Assembly: GCF_019749375.1 (NCBI RefSeq)
Contig: NZ_JACWFE010000024.1
Location: forward strand, 62,001-126,000
From: Bacillus sp. S/N-304-OC-R1
GTDB lineage: Bacteria; Bacillota; Bacilli; Bacillales; Cytobacillaceae
Length of the DNA: 64,000 nt
Direction: 5' to 3'
Position 1 is the stretch's first letter; each line of letters opens with the position of its first letter. Below the pieces are notes generated by a model. That model saw nothing but the letters and a program-made list of their open reading frames with translations. It made no database searches and was not told the DNA's origin. Positions 37,811-46,951 of this stretch are shown here, piece after piece. A program made the translations under genes and the position numbers.

Positions 37811-38788
37811 TTACACCTCTTTTAATGCAAGCCCCAGAGTAAGATAATGTGATCTTGGCAGATTATCTTCTGTTGCTATATCAATGATTTGATGAGGAAT
37901 TTCAAATCTTGTTTGTATCTCTTTTTCGATAATATCAAGAAAAGGATGATCTCCGTGAACCAAGATTTTAGATATTTGCTGTTTTCCCTGGTTAATAGAA
38001 TACCGGTAGAAATCAAGAAACTTCCCTATTTCTTTAAAAATGTCCTCCAATTGAAAAAGCAGATCGTTTTGATTTCCACTAAAATCAAAATGCTGATGCC
38101 CTTCCCTGCTTGATTTTATCACCCATTGATCTTCTTCAAAATCAATCAATAAATGGTGCATAAATAACGGATGCTGGTTTTCAAAAATACAAAGATTCAC
38201 CATATTAAGATCAAATTGGATCATTAATAACTGTTCATCCTGACCTGCCATCCCTAACAAGTAATATAGACGATATAGGGATAAAGAAGATATATCCGCT
38301 GCTGCCGGGACAAGCTTCACACTTGATAATAAATTGGAATATTCCACTACGTTATCTTCTTGAGCCGCGAATATTAATATTTCTTTTTTATCCTTTTCTG
38401 AAGTTAAGGTGTAGGTGTCAAATACCGGTTCATCAAATGGAAGATGGATACTAGTACCGAGTTCTAAATATAGATACCCATTGATTTCATCATCCTTCAC
38501 ATCTGCTGGAATACTAGCTTTTCGAATTATGACAAAGGAATCTGGTACGATGAACCGAACGGATCGTTTTTGCAGCTTCCAATCAGTTACACATTCTTCC
38601 AAAATCGTTTCTAATGTGTCATGGTCAATGATTTTCCCGTCTCGAACAATCCCAAACGGAATAAGCCGCTGGCCCCACCTATGGATGCTTAGCGGATTTG
38701 TGTTCTTCAATTCGACAAACCGAATCGAATAGTCATTAATTACAATATTGATGATACGGTTTTTTCGCGAAAAAAGGGAAAGTGCCAT
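37811..38788 (-). CDS. PilM-like actin-fold type IV pilus assembly protein
   Basis: 325 aa cytoplasmic protein of the PilM/FtsA-like fold (INIVINDYSIRFVELKN at the N-terminus; FVIIRKASIPADVKDDEINGYL; EIGKFLDFYRYSINQ; KILVHGDHPFLD). It binds the PilN tail and so couples the motor to the envelope complex. The sequence is divergent: the usual strong nucleotide-binding loops are weak. Start ATG 38788. Confidence 0.83.
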   Translation of the reverse strand: MALSLFSRKNRIINIVINDYSIRFVELKNTNPLSIHRWGQRLIPFGIVRDGKIIDHDTLETILEECVTDWKLQKRSVRFIVPDSFVIIRKASIPADVKDDEINGYLYLELGTSIHLPFDEPVFDTYTLTSEKDKKEILIFAAQEDNVVEYSNLLSSVKLVPAAADISSLSLYRLYYLLGMAGQDEQLLMIQFDLNMVNLCIFENQHPLFMHHLLIDFEEDQWVIKSSREGHQHFDFSGNQNDLLFQLEDIFKEIGKFLDFYRYSINQGKQQISKILVHGDHPFLDIIEKEIQTRFEIPHQIIDIATEDNLPRSHYLTLGLALKEV

Positions 38789-38809
38789 TGAATAAACTCC
38801 TTACCAAAC

Positions 38810-39565
38810 TCAATATGCGAATAGGAGAAAATAATAATAAATGATCTGATCTCCAAAGAAATAGGCAGTTAACGTTCCCGCAGCTATAAACGGGCCAAAA
38901 GGAATCGGATTTTTCCTTTTCAACTTTCCGATCAATAATCCAATTATACCAAAAAGAGCTCCGTATAAAGTGGCGAGAAAGAAAGATAATAAAACCATTT
39001 TCACCCCTAAAGCAAAGCCTAACAGCGCAAAAAGCTTAATATCTCCGCCTCCCATTCCGCCTTTACTAATAACAGCAATGAATAGCAAAAGAAAAAAGCT
39101 GACAGCCGCTCCTAATAGGGAATCCCACCATGGATTAAGGGGAATAAATATCCTCTCCAATAAAAAAATCCCCATAAACACGAGCAACACTTTATCAGGG
39201 ATAATCATATACGTAATATCAGAAACAAAAATAATCATAAATAGCGAAATTAACGCCCACGCAACAAATAACTCAGCGGACCAGCCAAGGACTAATGGTG
39301 CAGCTACAAACAATAACCCTGTCAACAATTCCACAAAAGGATAAAGAGGAGAAATGCGCACCTTACATTGGCGGCACTTTCCCCCTTGAATCATATATGA
39401 TAGAACAGGTATCAGCTCATATGGCTTGAGCTGATGTTTGCACTTTGGACAAGCAGACCGCGGCGCCACAATGGATTGATTTTGTGGGACGCGGAGACCG
39501 ACAACGTTGTAGAAGGAGCCGAGTGTTAGGCCGAGTATAAAAATATAAATCGATAGAAAAAACAT
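38810..39565 (-). CDS. Prepilin leader peptidase / N-methyltransferase (PilD/ComC)
   Basis: Cleaves and N-methylates type IV prepilins and competence pseudopilins. 251 aa polytopic protein. The N-terminal methyltransferase domain keeps four zinc cysteines (C39, C42, C64, C67: CPKC, CRQC). The catalytic aspartates are D116 (SDITYMIIPD) and D175 (GMGGGDIK). B. subtilis has comC at this site. Here it serves the surrounding pilus genes and perhaps the com system too. Confidence 0.95.
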   Translation of the reverse strand: MFFLSIYIFILGLTLGSFYNVVGLRVPQNQSIVAPRSACPKCKHQLKPYELIPVLSYMIQGGKCRQCKVRISPLYPFVELLTGLLFVAAPLVLGWSAELFVAWALISLFMIIFVSDITYMIIPDKVLLVFMGIFLLERIFIPLNPWWDSLLGAAVSFFLLLFIAVISKGGMGGGDIKLFALLGFALGVKMVLLSFFLATLYGALFGIIGLLIGKLKRKNPIPFGPFIAAGTLTAYFFGDQIIYYYFLLFAY

Positions 39566-39609
39566 GGGCTAACACTCCTATAAATAAATTAACTAATAGA
39601 TTTTACGGG

Positions 39610-40029
39610 CTATTCCGATTTAGTTATAGCCTCCTCATAAGTCTTTGAACTAATATCATCTCGACTACCTATGAAATTAAAATTTTTATCATTAAATTTT
39701 TCAACAGTTAGCGCTTTTGTAAGCTTTATTTTCCCATCAGTATCCTCTGTGATTGTCCAATCATCAGCAATGTTTTTAGTAGTTATATCAAGATACTTTT
39801 TTGTACTTGTTTTATCTACATTTTCCCCATTAGCCTTTGCTATAGAAGCAGCTGAAATAATTTGCAAAGCATCTGCTTTAGCAGCATCAAATCTTGATTT
39901 ATCAATAATATTACCAATACTAGGAACAGCAATCGCTGCAATAATCCCCAAAATTACAACTACCGCCAGCAACTCAACCAACGTCAATCCTCGCTGATCC
40001 TTTAATCTTTTCCCAATCTTCTTTAACAT
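39610..40029 (-). CDS. Major type IV pilin (class III signal peptide)
   Basis: 139 aa. Basic leader, Gly14/Leu15 cleavage site (QRG-LTLVE), Glu19 at +5, and hydrophobic helix LLAVVVILGIIAAIAVPSI. The rest is a small soluble head of about 95 residues, D/K-rich, with no cysteine pair, which is unusual compared with proteobacterial pilins. It is the only full-length stand-alone pilin in the run and lies between pilC and pilD with 106 bp of leader, so it is the likely main subunit. Confidence 0.88.
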   Translation of the reverse strand: MLKKIGKRLKDQRGLTLVELLAVVVILGIIAAIAVPSIGNIIDKSRFDAAKADALQIISAASIAKANGENVDKTSTKKYLDITTKNIADDWTITEDTDGKIKLTKALTVEKFNDKNFNFIGSRDDISSKTYEEAITKSE

Positions 40030-40080
40030 ACTACTCTCCCTCTCTTCAAATATATAATAATACTTTATTACCTAGTTCTA

Positions 40081-40086
40081 ATTATA
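40081..40086 (-). promoter_or_regulatory. Candidate -10 box for a pilin-specific promoter
   Basis: Minus-strand TATAAT inside CTAGGTTCTAG-TATAAT-TAGAACTAGG, 50 bp before the pilin start; the flanks form an imperfect inverted repeat. No clear -35 box, so weak. Confidence 0.3.
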
Positions 40087-40135
40087 CTAGAACCTAGTAA
40101 ATTTAATAGTTTAAGATGTTAATTTTTTGAAAACA

Positions 40136-41341
40136 TTATCCAACCTGATTAAATATCTCAAACATCGGCACCATGATAGATGTTACTATCGTTCCCACAA
40201 TCCCAGCCAGAAATACGATCATTAATGGTTCGATTAGTGACTTAATTCTATCAGTACTGTTTTCTACCTCTTTTTCATAGAAATCTGCTACTTTTCCAAG
40301 CATAGCATCTAGTGAACCAGTTTCTTCCCCGATTACGATCATCTGCGTTAATAGAGGAGGAAAAGCCCAGTGCTTTTTCATTGGCTCTGTTAAAGAGCGG
40401 CCCTTCTCAAGGGAGTCTCTAGAATCACGAATAACTCTTGCCATTACTTCATTCTCTACTACTTTTTCTACTATCGTCATAGCTTGTAAAATTGGCACTG
40501 AGCTAGTAAATAATGAGCTTAGCGTCCTTGTCATTCTAGCTAGAACAGCCTTTTGGAGCATTTTTCCGAAGATCGGAATCCGCAAAATAAAATAATCTAA
40601 GTAATACTTTGTTTGAAGATTTTTTCTCAAAATGGCTATGGTCACTGCAAATGCTATGAAAAGCAATATAATTAACCACCAAAATTTTTGCATAAATTCA
40701 CTAGAATTTAAGACAAACCTCGTTATCGCCGGCAGCTCTCCGCCAAAATCCTCAAACATTGCAACAAATGTAGGAACAACAGATACTAATAGAAAAATAA
40801 CTACCGCTACGGCAATAATACCAACTACTAAGGGATAAGCCAATGCCGATGTAATTTTCTGCCTAGTATTATGCTGTTTTTCAAAATGATCTGCAAGTCT
40901 TTCAAGCGTTTCATCCATGTTACCGCCTGCTTCACCAGCACGAACCATATTGATAAACATCGGTGTAAAGATTTTCTTCTGTTTAGCTGCAGCGTCCGAC
41001 AAAGGATTTCCTTCTCTTAATTCCTGTTCAATATCAAGTAAAGCTTTTTTCAAAGCTTTACTTTCTGTTTGAGCAGATAATATTTTGGTAGAGTCAACTA
41101 CTGAAACTCCTGCCTTTAACAGAGTTGAAAACTGTCTCAAGTAGATGACAAAATGCTGCAGTTTTACTGGATTTCCGATAGATATATCCTTAGTTAAGAT
41201 TGATTCAGGCACTTCAGTAATATTTACAACTCTTATGCCCTCCTCTCTCAGCTTAAACATTGCTTCCCTTTTGGAGGATGAGTTAATAACTCCTTCAACT
41301 TTTCCTTTTCGGTCCCTGCCAGTATATTTAAACCGTGCCAT
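40136..41341 (-). CDS. pilC: PilC-type inner-membrane platform protein (GspF family)
   Basis: 401 aa. Two tandem GspF domains (QFSTLLKAGVSVVDSTKIL and its second copy MTRTLSSLFTSSVPILQAM), with membrane segments about 165-190, 215-240 and at the C-terminus. It forms the platform on which PilB and PilT act. Start ATG 41341 directly adjoins the pilT stop. Confidence 0.94.
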   Translation of the reverse strand: MARFKYTGRDRKGKVEGVINSSSKREAMFKLREEGIRVVNITEVPESILTKDISIGNPVKLQHFVIYLRQFSTLLKAGVSVVDSTKILSAQTESKALKKALLDIEQELREGNPLSDAAAKQKKIFTPMFINMVRAGEAGGNMDETLERLADHFEKQHNTRQKITSALAYPLVVGIIAVAVVIFLLVSVVPTFVAMFEDFGGELPAITRFVLNSSEFMQKFWWLIILLFIAFAVTIAILRKNLQTKYYLDYFILRIPIFGKMLQKAVLARMTRTLSSLFTSSVPILQAMTIVEKVVENEVMARVIRDSRDSLEKGRSLTEPMKKHWAFPPLLTQMIVIGEETGSLDAMLGKVADFYEKEVENSTDRIKSLIEPLMIVFLAGIVGTIVTSIMVPMFEIFNQVG

Positions 41342-41342
41342 A

Positions 41343-42383
41343 TTAAACTAGTATCTCCTGTAAGAATGGATCTGCCGTTTCCTTTGAAATGATGCCAGAC
41401 TGAATAAGGTCCTTAATACTGCTTTCAAGCGTGTGCATTCCTTGTGCGCGTGAGGTTTGCATGATACTAACAATTTGGTGGATTTTCTCATTGCGAATAA
41501 GGTTAGCAACTGCTGAATTGTTTATTAATATTTCAGTAGCTGCTTTTCGGCCTTTTTTATCTTCTCTTTGAAAAAGCCGCTGTGAAATAATCGAAACAAG
41601 GACAGATGCTAGCTGGATTCTAATTTGCGGCTGTTGAGCGGACGGAAATACATCAATAATTCGGTTAATTGTTGCAGGAGCACTTGATGTATGCAATGTA
41701 CCTAACACTAAATGCCCAGTCTCTGCTGCAGTGATCGCTGTTTGAATCGTTTCTAAATCTCGCATCTCACCTACTAAAATGATATCCGGATCTTGCCTTA
41801 AAGCGGCTCTTAAGCCATTTGCAAAATTTTTCGTATCAAATCCAACCTCACGCTGATCAATAATTGAATTACCATGCTTATGCAGATATTCAATCGGATC
41901 CTCAAGCGTAATAATATGCTTTCTCATCGTCTCATTCATAAATTGAATCATCGAAGCAAGTGTTGTTGATTTCCCACTGCCAGTCGGACCTGTGACTAGT
42001 ACTAGCCCTTGTGGTTTTTCGGAGATTTTCCTCAAAATATTGGGAAGTTCCAGTTCTTCAATTGTAGGAATCTTAGTTGGTACAACACGTATAGCCATAG
42101 CCACACATGATCTCTGATGATATGTATTTATACGAAACCTAGAAACACCAGGTATACCGTAAGAAAAATCTAATTCACCTTTTTCTTTAAACTGCTCCCA
42201 CATATGCTCAGGAATAATGGCTCTAGCCATTCCTTCTGTCTCTTCTGGCTTTAATACATCTTTTCCATACTTTTTTAAATCCCCATTAATTCTAAGGATA
42301 GGCTGAACCCCTACAGTTAAATGTAAATCTGATGCTTTCAATTCAAATGCGGCGCGTAATAAATAATCTATTTTTTCCTTCAT
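41343..42383 (-). CDS. pilT: PilT retraction ATPase
   Basis: 346 aa from ATG 42383 behind AGGGGTG; the GTG at 42392 lies within that site. Walker A GPTGSGKS (position 132-139 in this form), Asp box ITLEDPIEYLH, Walker B ILVGEMRDLETI, and His box GHLVLGTLHTSSA. Its presence separates this from a pure competence pseudopilus, which lacks PilT: fibres should retract, giving twitching or DNA uptake. Confidence 0.95.
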   Translation of the reverse strand: MKEKIDYLLRAAFELKASDLHLTVGVQPILRINGDLKKYGKDVLKPEETEGMARAIIPEHMWEQFKEKGELDFSYGIPGVSRFRINTYHQRSCVAMAIRVVPTKIPTIEELELPNILRKISEKPQGLVLVTGPTGSGKSTTLASMIQFMNETMRKHIITLEDPIEYLHKHGNSIIDQREVGFDTKNFANGLRAALRQDPDIILVGEMRDLETIQTAITAAETGHLVLGTLHTSSAPATINRIIDVFPSAQQPQIRIQLASVLVSIISQRLFQREDKKGRKAATEILINNSAVANLIRNEKIHQIVSIMQTSRAQGMHTLESSIKDLIQSGIISKETADPFLQEILV

Positions 42384-42394
42384 GTCTCGCACCC

Positions 42395-44056
42395 CTATTC
42401 AAGTATCGCCACTCGTAATACTTCTTCAGTTGTCGTTAGCCCTTGTTTTACTTTTAACAAACCGTCATCGATAAGGAAAATGGTTTTATGTTTAATCGCT
42501 AATTCTCTCAATCTAGCCATTGATTCACCATTCATGATTGTACGTCTAATCTCATCGTTCACAACAAGCACCTCATGAATGGCGATCCTACCTTTATAGC
42601 CTGTCATATTGCAAGAAGAACACCCTCGACCACGAGTTATTTTTTCAATGCTCATACCTCTTTTGGCAAAAATTTCTACCTCTCGTCTTGTAGGAGAGAC
42701 TTCCTCTGCACAATCCCGGCATATTTTCCTTACTAGACGTTGTGCCACAATACCACTTAAAGACGAGGCAACTAAGAAAGGCTCAACACCCATATCCATC
42801 AATCTAGTAATGGTCCCTATTGAATCATTCGTATGCAGAGTACTTAATACTAGATGTCCAGTCAAAGACGCTCTTATGGCTACTTCAACTGTTTCCTTAT
42901 CTCGTATTTCACCGACCATAATAATGTTTGGATCTTGACGAAGGATGGAACGCAGACCTGCAGCAAATGTCATTCCAATATTCGTATTAACTTGAATTTG
43001 ATTAACACCCTCAAGCTGATACTCTACCGGGTCTTCGATTGTAATAATATTTACTTCTTCACTATTTAATTGATTCAATGCTGCATATAAAGTTGAAGAC
43101 TTACCTGAACCTGTTGGACCTGTTAAAAGAACAATTCCAGTCGGCCTTTCAATCATCTCTTTAAATCTCTTTAAATTTAATTTATTGAAACCAAGTTTAT
43201 GAATATCGTTTAATGAACTGCCTAAATCTAAAATCCGCATCACAATTTTCTCGCCAAAGACTGTTGGCATAGTTGAAACACGAAGATCAACTGGATGAAA
43301 ATCTAGATTTACTTTAATTCTGCCATCCTGAGGAATTCTATGCTCGGTAATATCCAAGTTGGCGATAATTTTAATCCTAGCCGTTAGAACCCCTTGCATA
43401 TGCTTAGGTAGTACACGCTCAACTCTTAATACCCCATCAATCCGATAACGAACGATTACTTTTGTTTCCTGAGGGTCAATATGAATATCACTTGACTTCA
43501 TCGTGACAGCATTTGAAAGAATTTGATTCACCAGCCTGACAACAGGCGAATCTTGGTCTGTTATTCTTTCTTCTTGAACGGTTTCCTGCTGCTGATTCTC
43601 ACCTAGTAATTCTTCAAAGCCTTCGTCAATGTCATAAAACTTATTGATCGCTCTTAAAATATCATCCTTCGTGGCAATAGCAGTCTCAATTTGAAATCCA
43701 GTTGAAAGCCGCAAATCATCAATAGCGAAAAAATCCATTGGATCTGCCATGGCGACGAACAGCTTGTCTCCTTCTTTTTTTAATGGAATAAGAAGCTGAC
43801 GTTTTGCCGTTTCTTTCGGAATAATATTTAATAGCTTCGTATCAAATGGATAGCGATACAAGCTAATATGTGGAATGCCAAGCTGGAATTCAAGTACTTC
43901 GATAAGCTGCTGTTCTGTTATATACCCTCTTTGAAGAAGGGCGTCTCCAATCTTTTGTCCATCACTTTTTTCCTTTAATGTCACAAGGAGCTGTTCTTCT
44001 GTAATAAGCCCAGCATCTACAAGTAAATCTCCAAGCCGCTTCCGAATTTGTTTCAT
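42395..44056 (-). CDS. pilB: PilB extension ATPase with tandem MshEN-type c-di-GMP-binding motifs
   Basis: 553 aa. The N-terminus (residues 7-30, RLGDLLVDAGLITEEQLLVT.., and 35-58, KIGDALLQRGYITEQQLIEV..) carries two copies of the 24-residue MshEN pattern (R/K-(L/I)-G...G-x-I...L...L..Q); motif 1 ends in Lys instead of Gln. The central ATPase has Walker A GPTGSGKS 313-320, VGEIRD near 381-386, and zinc cysteines C446, C449, C479, C482. Extends pili. pilT follows by 11 bp. Confidence 0.95.
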   Translation of the reverse strand: MKQIRKRLGDLLVDAGLITEEQLLVTLKEKSDGQKIGDALLQRGYITEQQLIEVLEFQLGIPHISLYRYPFDTKLLNIIPKETAKRQLLIPLKKEGDKLFVAMADPMDFFAIDDLRLSTGFQIETAIATKDDILRAINKFYDIDEGFEELLGENQQQETVQEERITDQDSPVVRLVNQILSNAVTMKSSDIHIDPQETKVIVRYRIDGVLRVERVLPKHMQGVLTARIKIIANLDITEHRIPQDGRIKVNLDFHPVDLRVSTMPTVFGEKIVMRILDLGSSLNDIHKLGFNKLNLKRFKEMIERPTGIVLLTGPTGSGKSSTLYAALNQLNSEEVNIITIEDPVEYQLEGVNQIQVNTNIGMTFAAGLRSILRQDPNIIMVGEIRDKETVEVAIRASLTGHLVLSTLHTNDSIGTITRLMDMGVEPFLVASSLSGIVAQRLVRKICRDCAEEVSPTRREVEIFAKRGMSIEKITRGRGCSSCNMTGYKGRIAIHEVLVVNDEIRRTIMNGESMARLRELAIKHKTIFLIDDGLLKVKQGLTTTEEVLRVAILE

Positions 44057-44081
44057 TCACTATCCCTGCTTTATTCTATGA

Positions 44082-45398
44082 TTATTTCATTTGTTCGTTT
44101 GGTTTACCCCAAAGATCACTATTAGGTTCTATGATTTCTCCAACTGCTTCCCCTTCATTATCCTGTTCTGTTGAAGAGTTCTCCATATTTTGCGAATTTT
44201 TATCTGATGCCTCAGTTTGTTGTAAACCACTAGCATTTACATTCTCTTTGCCTAGAAGACCACTTACTTCAATTTGAGGAATAGGAGAATAGTAGTCTTC
44301 CGAAATCTTTTCGCTTCTAAGAAGCGCTCCTTTTTCATCATAAGTTTCACGAATAACTTTAATAGATTGACCTTCTTTACCTTTTCTTTCAATGAGCTTT
44401 TCATTTGGTTTTAATAAGGAATTATATTGTTTAATCTTTTTTGGTTTAAAGCTCTGCTTATCCTTTGTAACGATCACATACTTATGTAAGAAGGAATTTC
44501 CCATTAGTGAAAAAATTAAAGTGTTATCCATGGATTCAATTTTTATCACATATTGTATCTCGTTTGGATTAGCAAATATTAAATCGATATTTTTTTGTAC
44601 ATCAACCTTCGCTTCAAACCCTAACGGAATGTTTTCGGGCTTTTCATTGCCTATATTTCTTTCAATAATTGCAAAATTTGTAGGTAAGATTAATTCGTAT
44701 ATACCTGCTGCGATCGTATTAAGCATTTCCTCAGATTCAATAGATAAATCTTTTTCTTTAAATAGTTGAAGCATAGAAAATTGTGATTTAGCCGGAATTT
44801 CAAAAGATGAAATTTCTCTTAACATTTTGCTAAAGTTCACCCCATTCGTATCAACCTTTATCTGTTGAACGATAACATCTTCATTGAGTTCCTTGTCTGC
44901 CAAGTAATCATCTAATCTAAACTCAAGCTGATGAGGCTCAAGTGATTGTGCACTACTTAATAAATCTTCTTCTAGCTTATTAATATTTATCGAGCCCGTA
45001 TCAATGGTTGGAAATAAGTCTTGAATGGTACCTTCAAGACTATTCTTTTCAAATTGAACAAGCATCAAATTTCCCTGACCATTTGTTGCCGTTTTAACTG
45101 AATCAGTAACATTAAAACGGAAGAGAGCATTGTCTAACCTAACTTGATTTTCCTTATAATGAATGGTAATGACAGTTTCATTTAACCAGCGTGTCAGCTG
45201 CTCGTCTACTGCTTCCATCGCCTCAGACTCGCTTTTACCCGTTAAGTCAACTTTCCCAACCCTAGTACCTTCATCATATGTATCTGTATAATTGACAATC
45301 GTATTAAAGGCAAGTGCACCATAATGTGAGAAGGCAAAGATAAAAAAAGTACAAAGGAAAAGCACGATGAATAATTTAACTCCTTGCTTGTTCTTCAC
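44082..45398 (-). CDS. VanW/G5-like extracytoplasmic protein of the pilus operon
   Basis: 438 aa. GTG start behind GAGGAGAG. N-terminal membrane anchor (about 8-28), YoaR-type PG-binding region (GKVDLTGKSESEAMEAVDEQ), divergent VanW region (FEIPAKSQFSML...NTIAAGIYELILPTNFAIIERNIGNEKPENIPLG), G5-like stretch (IERKGKEGQSIKVIRETYD) and an acidic Ser/Asn/Glu tail. The conserved VanW GGGICQ motif is absent. VanW itself has no settled function. Location between the minor pilins and pilB suggests a wall-facing assembly role; that is inference. Confidence 0.65.
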   Translation of the reverse strand: MKNKQGVKLFIVLFLCTFFIFAFSHYGALAFNTIVNYTDTYDEGTRVGKVDLTGKSESEAMEAVDEQLTRWLNETVITIHYKENQVRLDNALFRFNVTDSVKTATNGQGNLMLVQFEKNSLEGTIQDLFPTIDTGSININKLEEDLLSSAQSLEPHQLEFRLDDYLADKELNEDVIVQQIKVDTNGVNFSKMLREISSFEIPAKSQFSMLQLFKEKDLSIESEEMLNTIAAGIYELILPTNFAIIERNIGNEKPENIPLGFEAKVDVQKNIDLIFANPNEIQYVIKIESMDNTLIFSLMGNSFLHKYVIVTKDKQSFKPKKIKQYNSLLKPNEKLIERKGKEGQSIKVIRETYDEKGALLRSEKISEDYYSPIPQIEVSGLLGKENVNASGLQQTEASDKNSQNMENSSTEQDNEGEAVGEIIEPNSDLWGKPNEQMK

Positions 45399-45427
45399 TT
45401 GCCACTCTCCTCATTCCTGCTTCCAAT

Positions 45428-46267
45428 TTATTTATCAAAAACTAATTCTTCAATCTCAATCTCATCCATAAAATCTTGTTCTTTATTATTATTTTCTACT
45501 TTTGGTATAAATTCTGTTGGTATTATTTCCTCCAACTCTTCCATTTCTACTTGTAGTAGTGAATCCTCAATTTTATCAATTACTTCATAAGAATCTTCTA
45601 GTATGTCATTGCTCTCAATTAACTTTTCAATTTCTGACATATAAGCGTTTTCAGGATTATTCTCCATTTGCTCAATCATAGGATTGGTTTGTTCAACTTC
45701 CTCCAAGCTTATTGCACGATTTGTAAGAAAGGAAACATCCTCATCAATATCGAGTGAATCTTCTATTATTTCATGCTCGATTATCTTCTGTTCAACTGTT
45801 TGAACCTTAGCTTCTCTTTCTTTTTCTTGGACATGAAAATTTTCTATTTTCGCTGGGACATCTTGCTCTGCTTGAACCAATTCTACAGTAGCTGCCACTT
45901 CATCTACTAAGGAAGGCACTGGTGAGTCAACTTCAATCGTTACTTTTAGTTTCTCTTGGTCTGTATGTAAAATTTCTTTTTCTAATGGGACCATTTTAAA
46001 AACTTTTTCTTTAGGAACTATTTCAGATTGCTTAGAATTTCCTATTCTTTTTTCTAACAAAAGTGATATTAGCCCAATCAATAAAACTAAAATTAGGATT
46101 GTTTGATATAAAGAAAATTGAATAACAGCCAGTAATCCGACATTCGCCAATAAGAACGCACTTCCACTTATACCTAATCTCAACTTCTTTGAAAATCCAA
46201 ATGGCAGAAACATCATAATGGGTGTAAGAATTATCACCGAAGCTATCGCAAACAAAAAAGTAATCAT
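45428..46267 (-). CDS. Unrecognised membrane protein with long acidic tail
   Basis: 279 aa. Three hydrophobic segments in the first 70 residues (IVFLFAIASVIILTPIMM-like, SGSAFLLANVGLLAVIQF, YQTILILVLLIGLISLLL), followed by about 210 residues rich in Glu/Asp/Val without known domain. No family recognised. Only context speaks: between the two minor pilins and the VanW-like gene, same strand. Ribosome site GGGGGGGTGG precedes ATG 46267. It could be an assembly scaffold of the pilus machine. Confidence 0.6.
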   Translation of the reverse strand: MITFLFAIASVIILTPIMMFLPFGFSKKLRLGISGSAFLLANVGLLAVIQFSLYQTILILVLLIGLISLLLEKRIGNSKQSEIVPKEKVFKMVPLEKEILHTDQEKLKVTIEVDSPVPSLVDEVAATVELVQAEQDVPAKIENFHVQEKEREAKVQTVEQKIIEHEIIEDSLDIDEDVSFLTNRAISLEEVEQTNPMIEQMENNPENAYMSEIEKLIESNDILEDSYEVIDKIEDSLLQVEMEELEEIIPTEFIPKVENNNKEQDFMDEIEIEELVFDK

Positions 46268-46423
46268 TCTGCCACCCCCCCTTAGAAAAAATTATAATCT
46301 GAAACTATCATAAAAACCTTAGGAAAATTGTTACAGATTTATTAATACTAATTAAAAAGACCTACGATACTTTTAATAATAGATACTTTATAATATCATT
46401 TAACTAGATTATTTCTAAATTAA

Positions 46424-46945
46424 TTACTTTGATATATTTAAGTAGAGTGATTTTATACCTTTTTTTGAGTATTTTTCGTAATTCATATTATTTAATGAAG
46501 GTGTAATTGTATACCCCACATCAATAGTACTAGAATTGTTTAAATATACATTATTAATTTCTATGATAAATTTATCACCATTTAAATTCACTTCAGAAAT
46601 TAATAATCCATTTTGAATAAAGTTATCTAAATTAGAAATAAAAAATTCATAGTATTTATCTGATATTTCCTGATTTGTTGGGTACGGTTTGCTAGGATCA
46701 ATTTGCTTTAACCAGTTTAATACTTCTTCTTTGGATTGGTCACCAGCTTTATTAATTGCTTTTTCAATATAAATTTCTCCCATTGATGTCAGTTTATTTA
46801 ACTGAATTACTTCTTCTGTTCTTTGAAATTGAGTTGTACTATTTAATAATTTATTTATTAATAAAGGTGTAAAAATACTAATTATTGTAATAGTTAGTAA
46901 GACAATTATTAATGCATATCCCGTCTGAGTTTTTAATGTTCTCAT
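46424..46945 (-). CDS. Minor pilin, PilX/GspK-like, lacking Glu+5
   Basis: 173 aa. Short leader ending Gly9 (TQTG-YALIIVLLTI), hydrophobic helix, and a lysine/asparagine-rich head. Position +5 is Ile14, not Glu, which is the mark of GspK/PilX-type tip pilins. Seven bases after the PilV-like gene. Very AT-rich. Likely primes pilus assembly at the tip. Confidence 0.7.
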   Translation of the reverse strand: MRTLKTQTGYALIIVLLTITIISIFTPLLINKLLNSTTQFQRTEEVIQLNKLTSMGEIYIEKAINKAGDQSKEEVLNWLKQIDPSKPYPTNQEISDKYYEFFISNLDNFIQNGLLISEVNLNGDKFIIEINNVYLNNSSTIDVGYTITPSLNNMNYEKYSKKGIKSLYLNISK

Positions 46946-46951
46946 AATTTT

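Noticed and set aside
42395..44056. ComGA (competence ATPase) as the identity of the PilB gene
   Set aside because: It has an MshEN N-terminus and zinc cysteines, is 553 aa long, and is accompanied by PilT; ComGA is about 350 aa without these.
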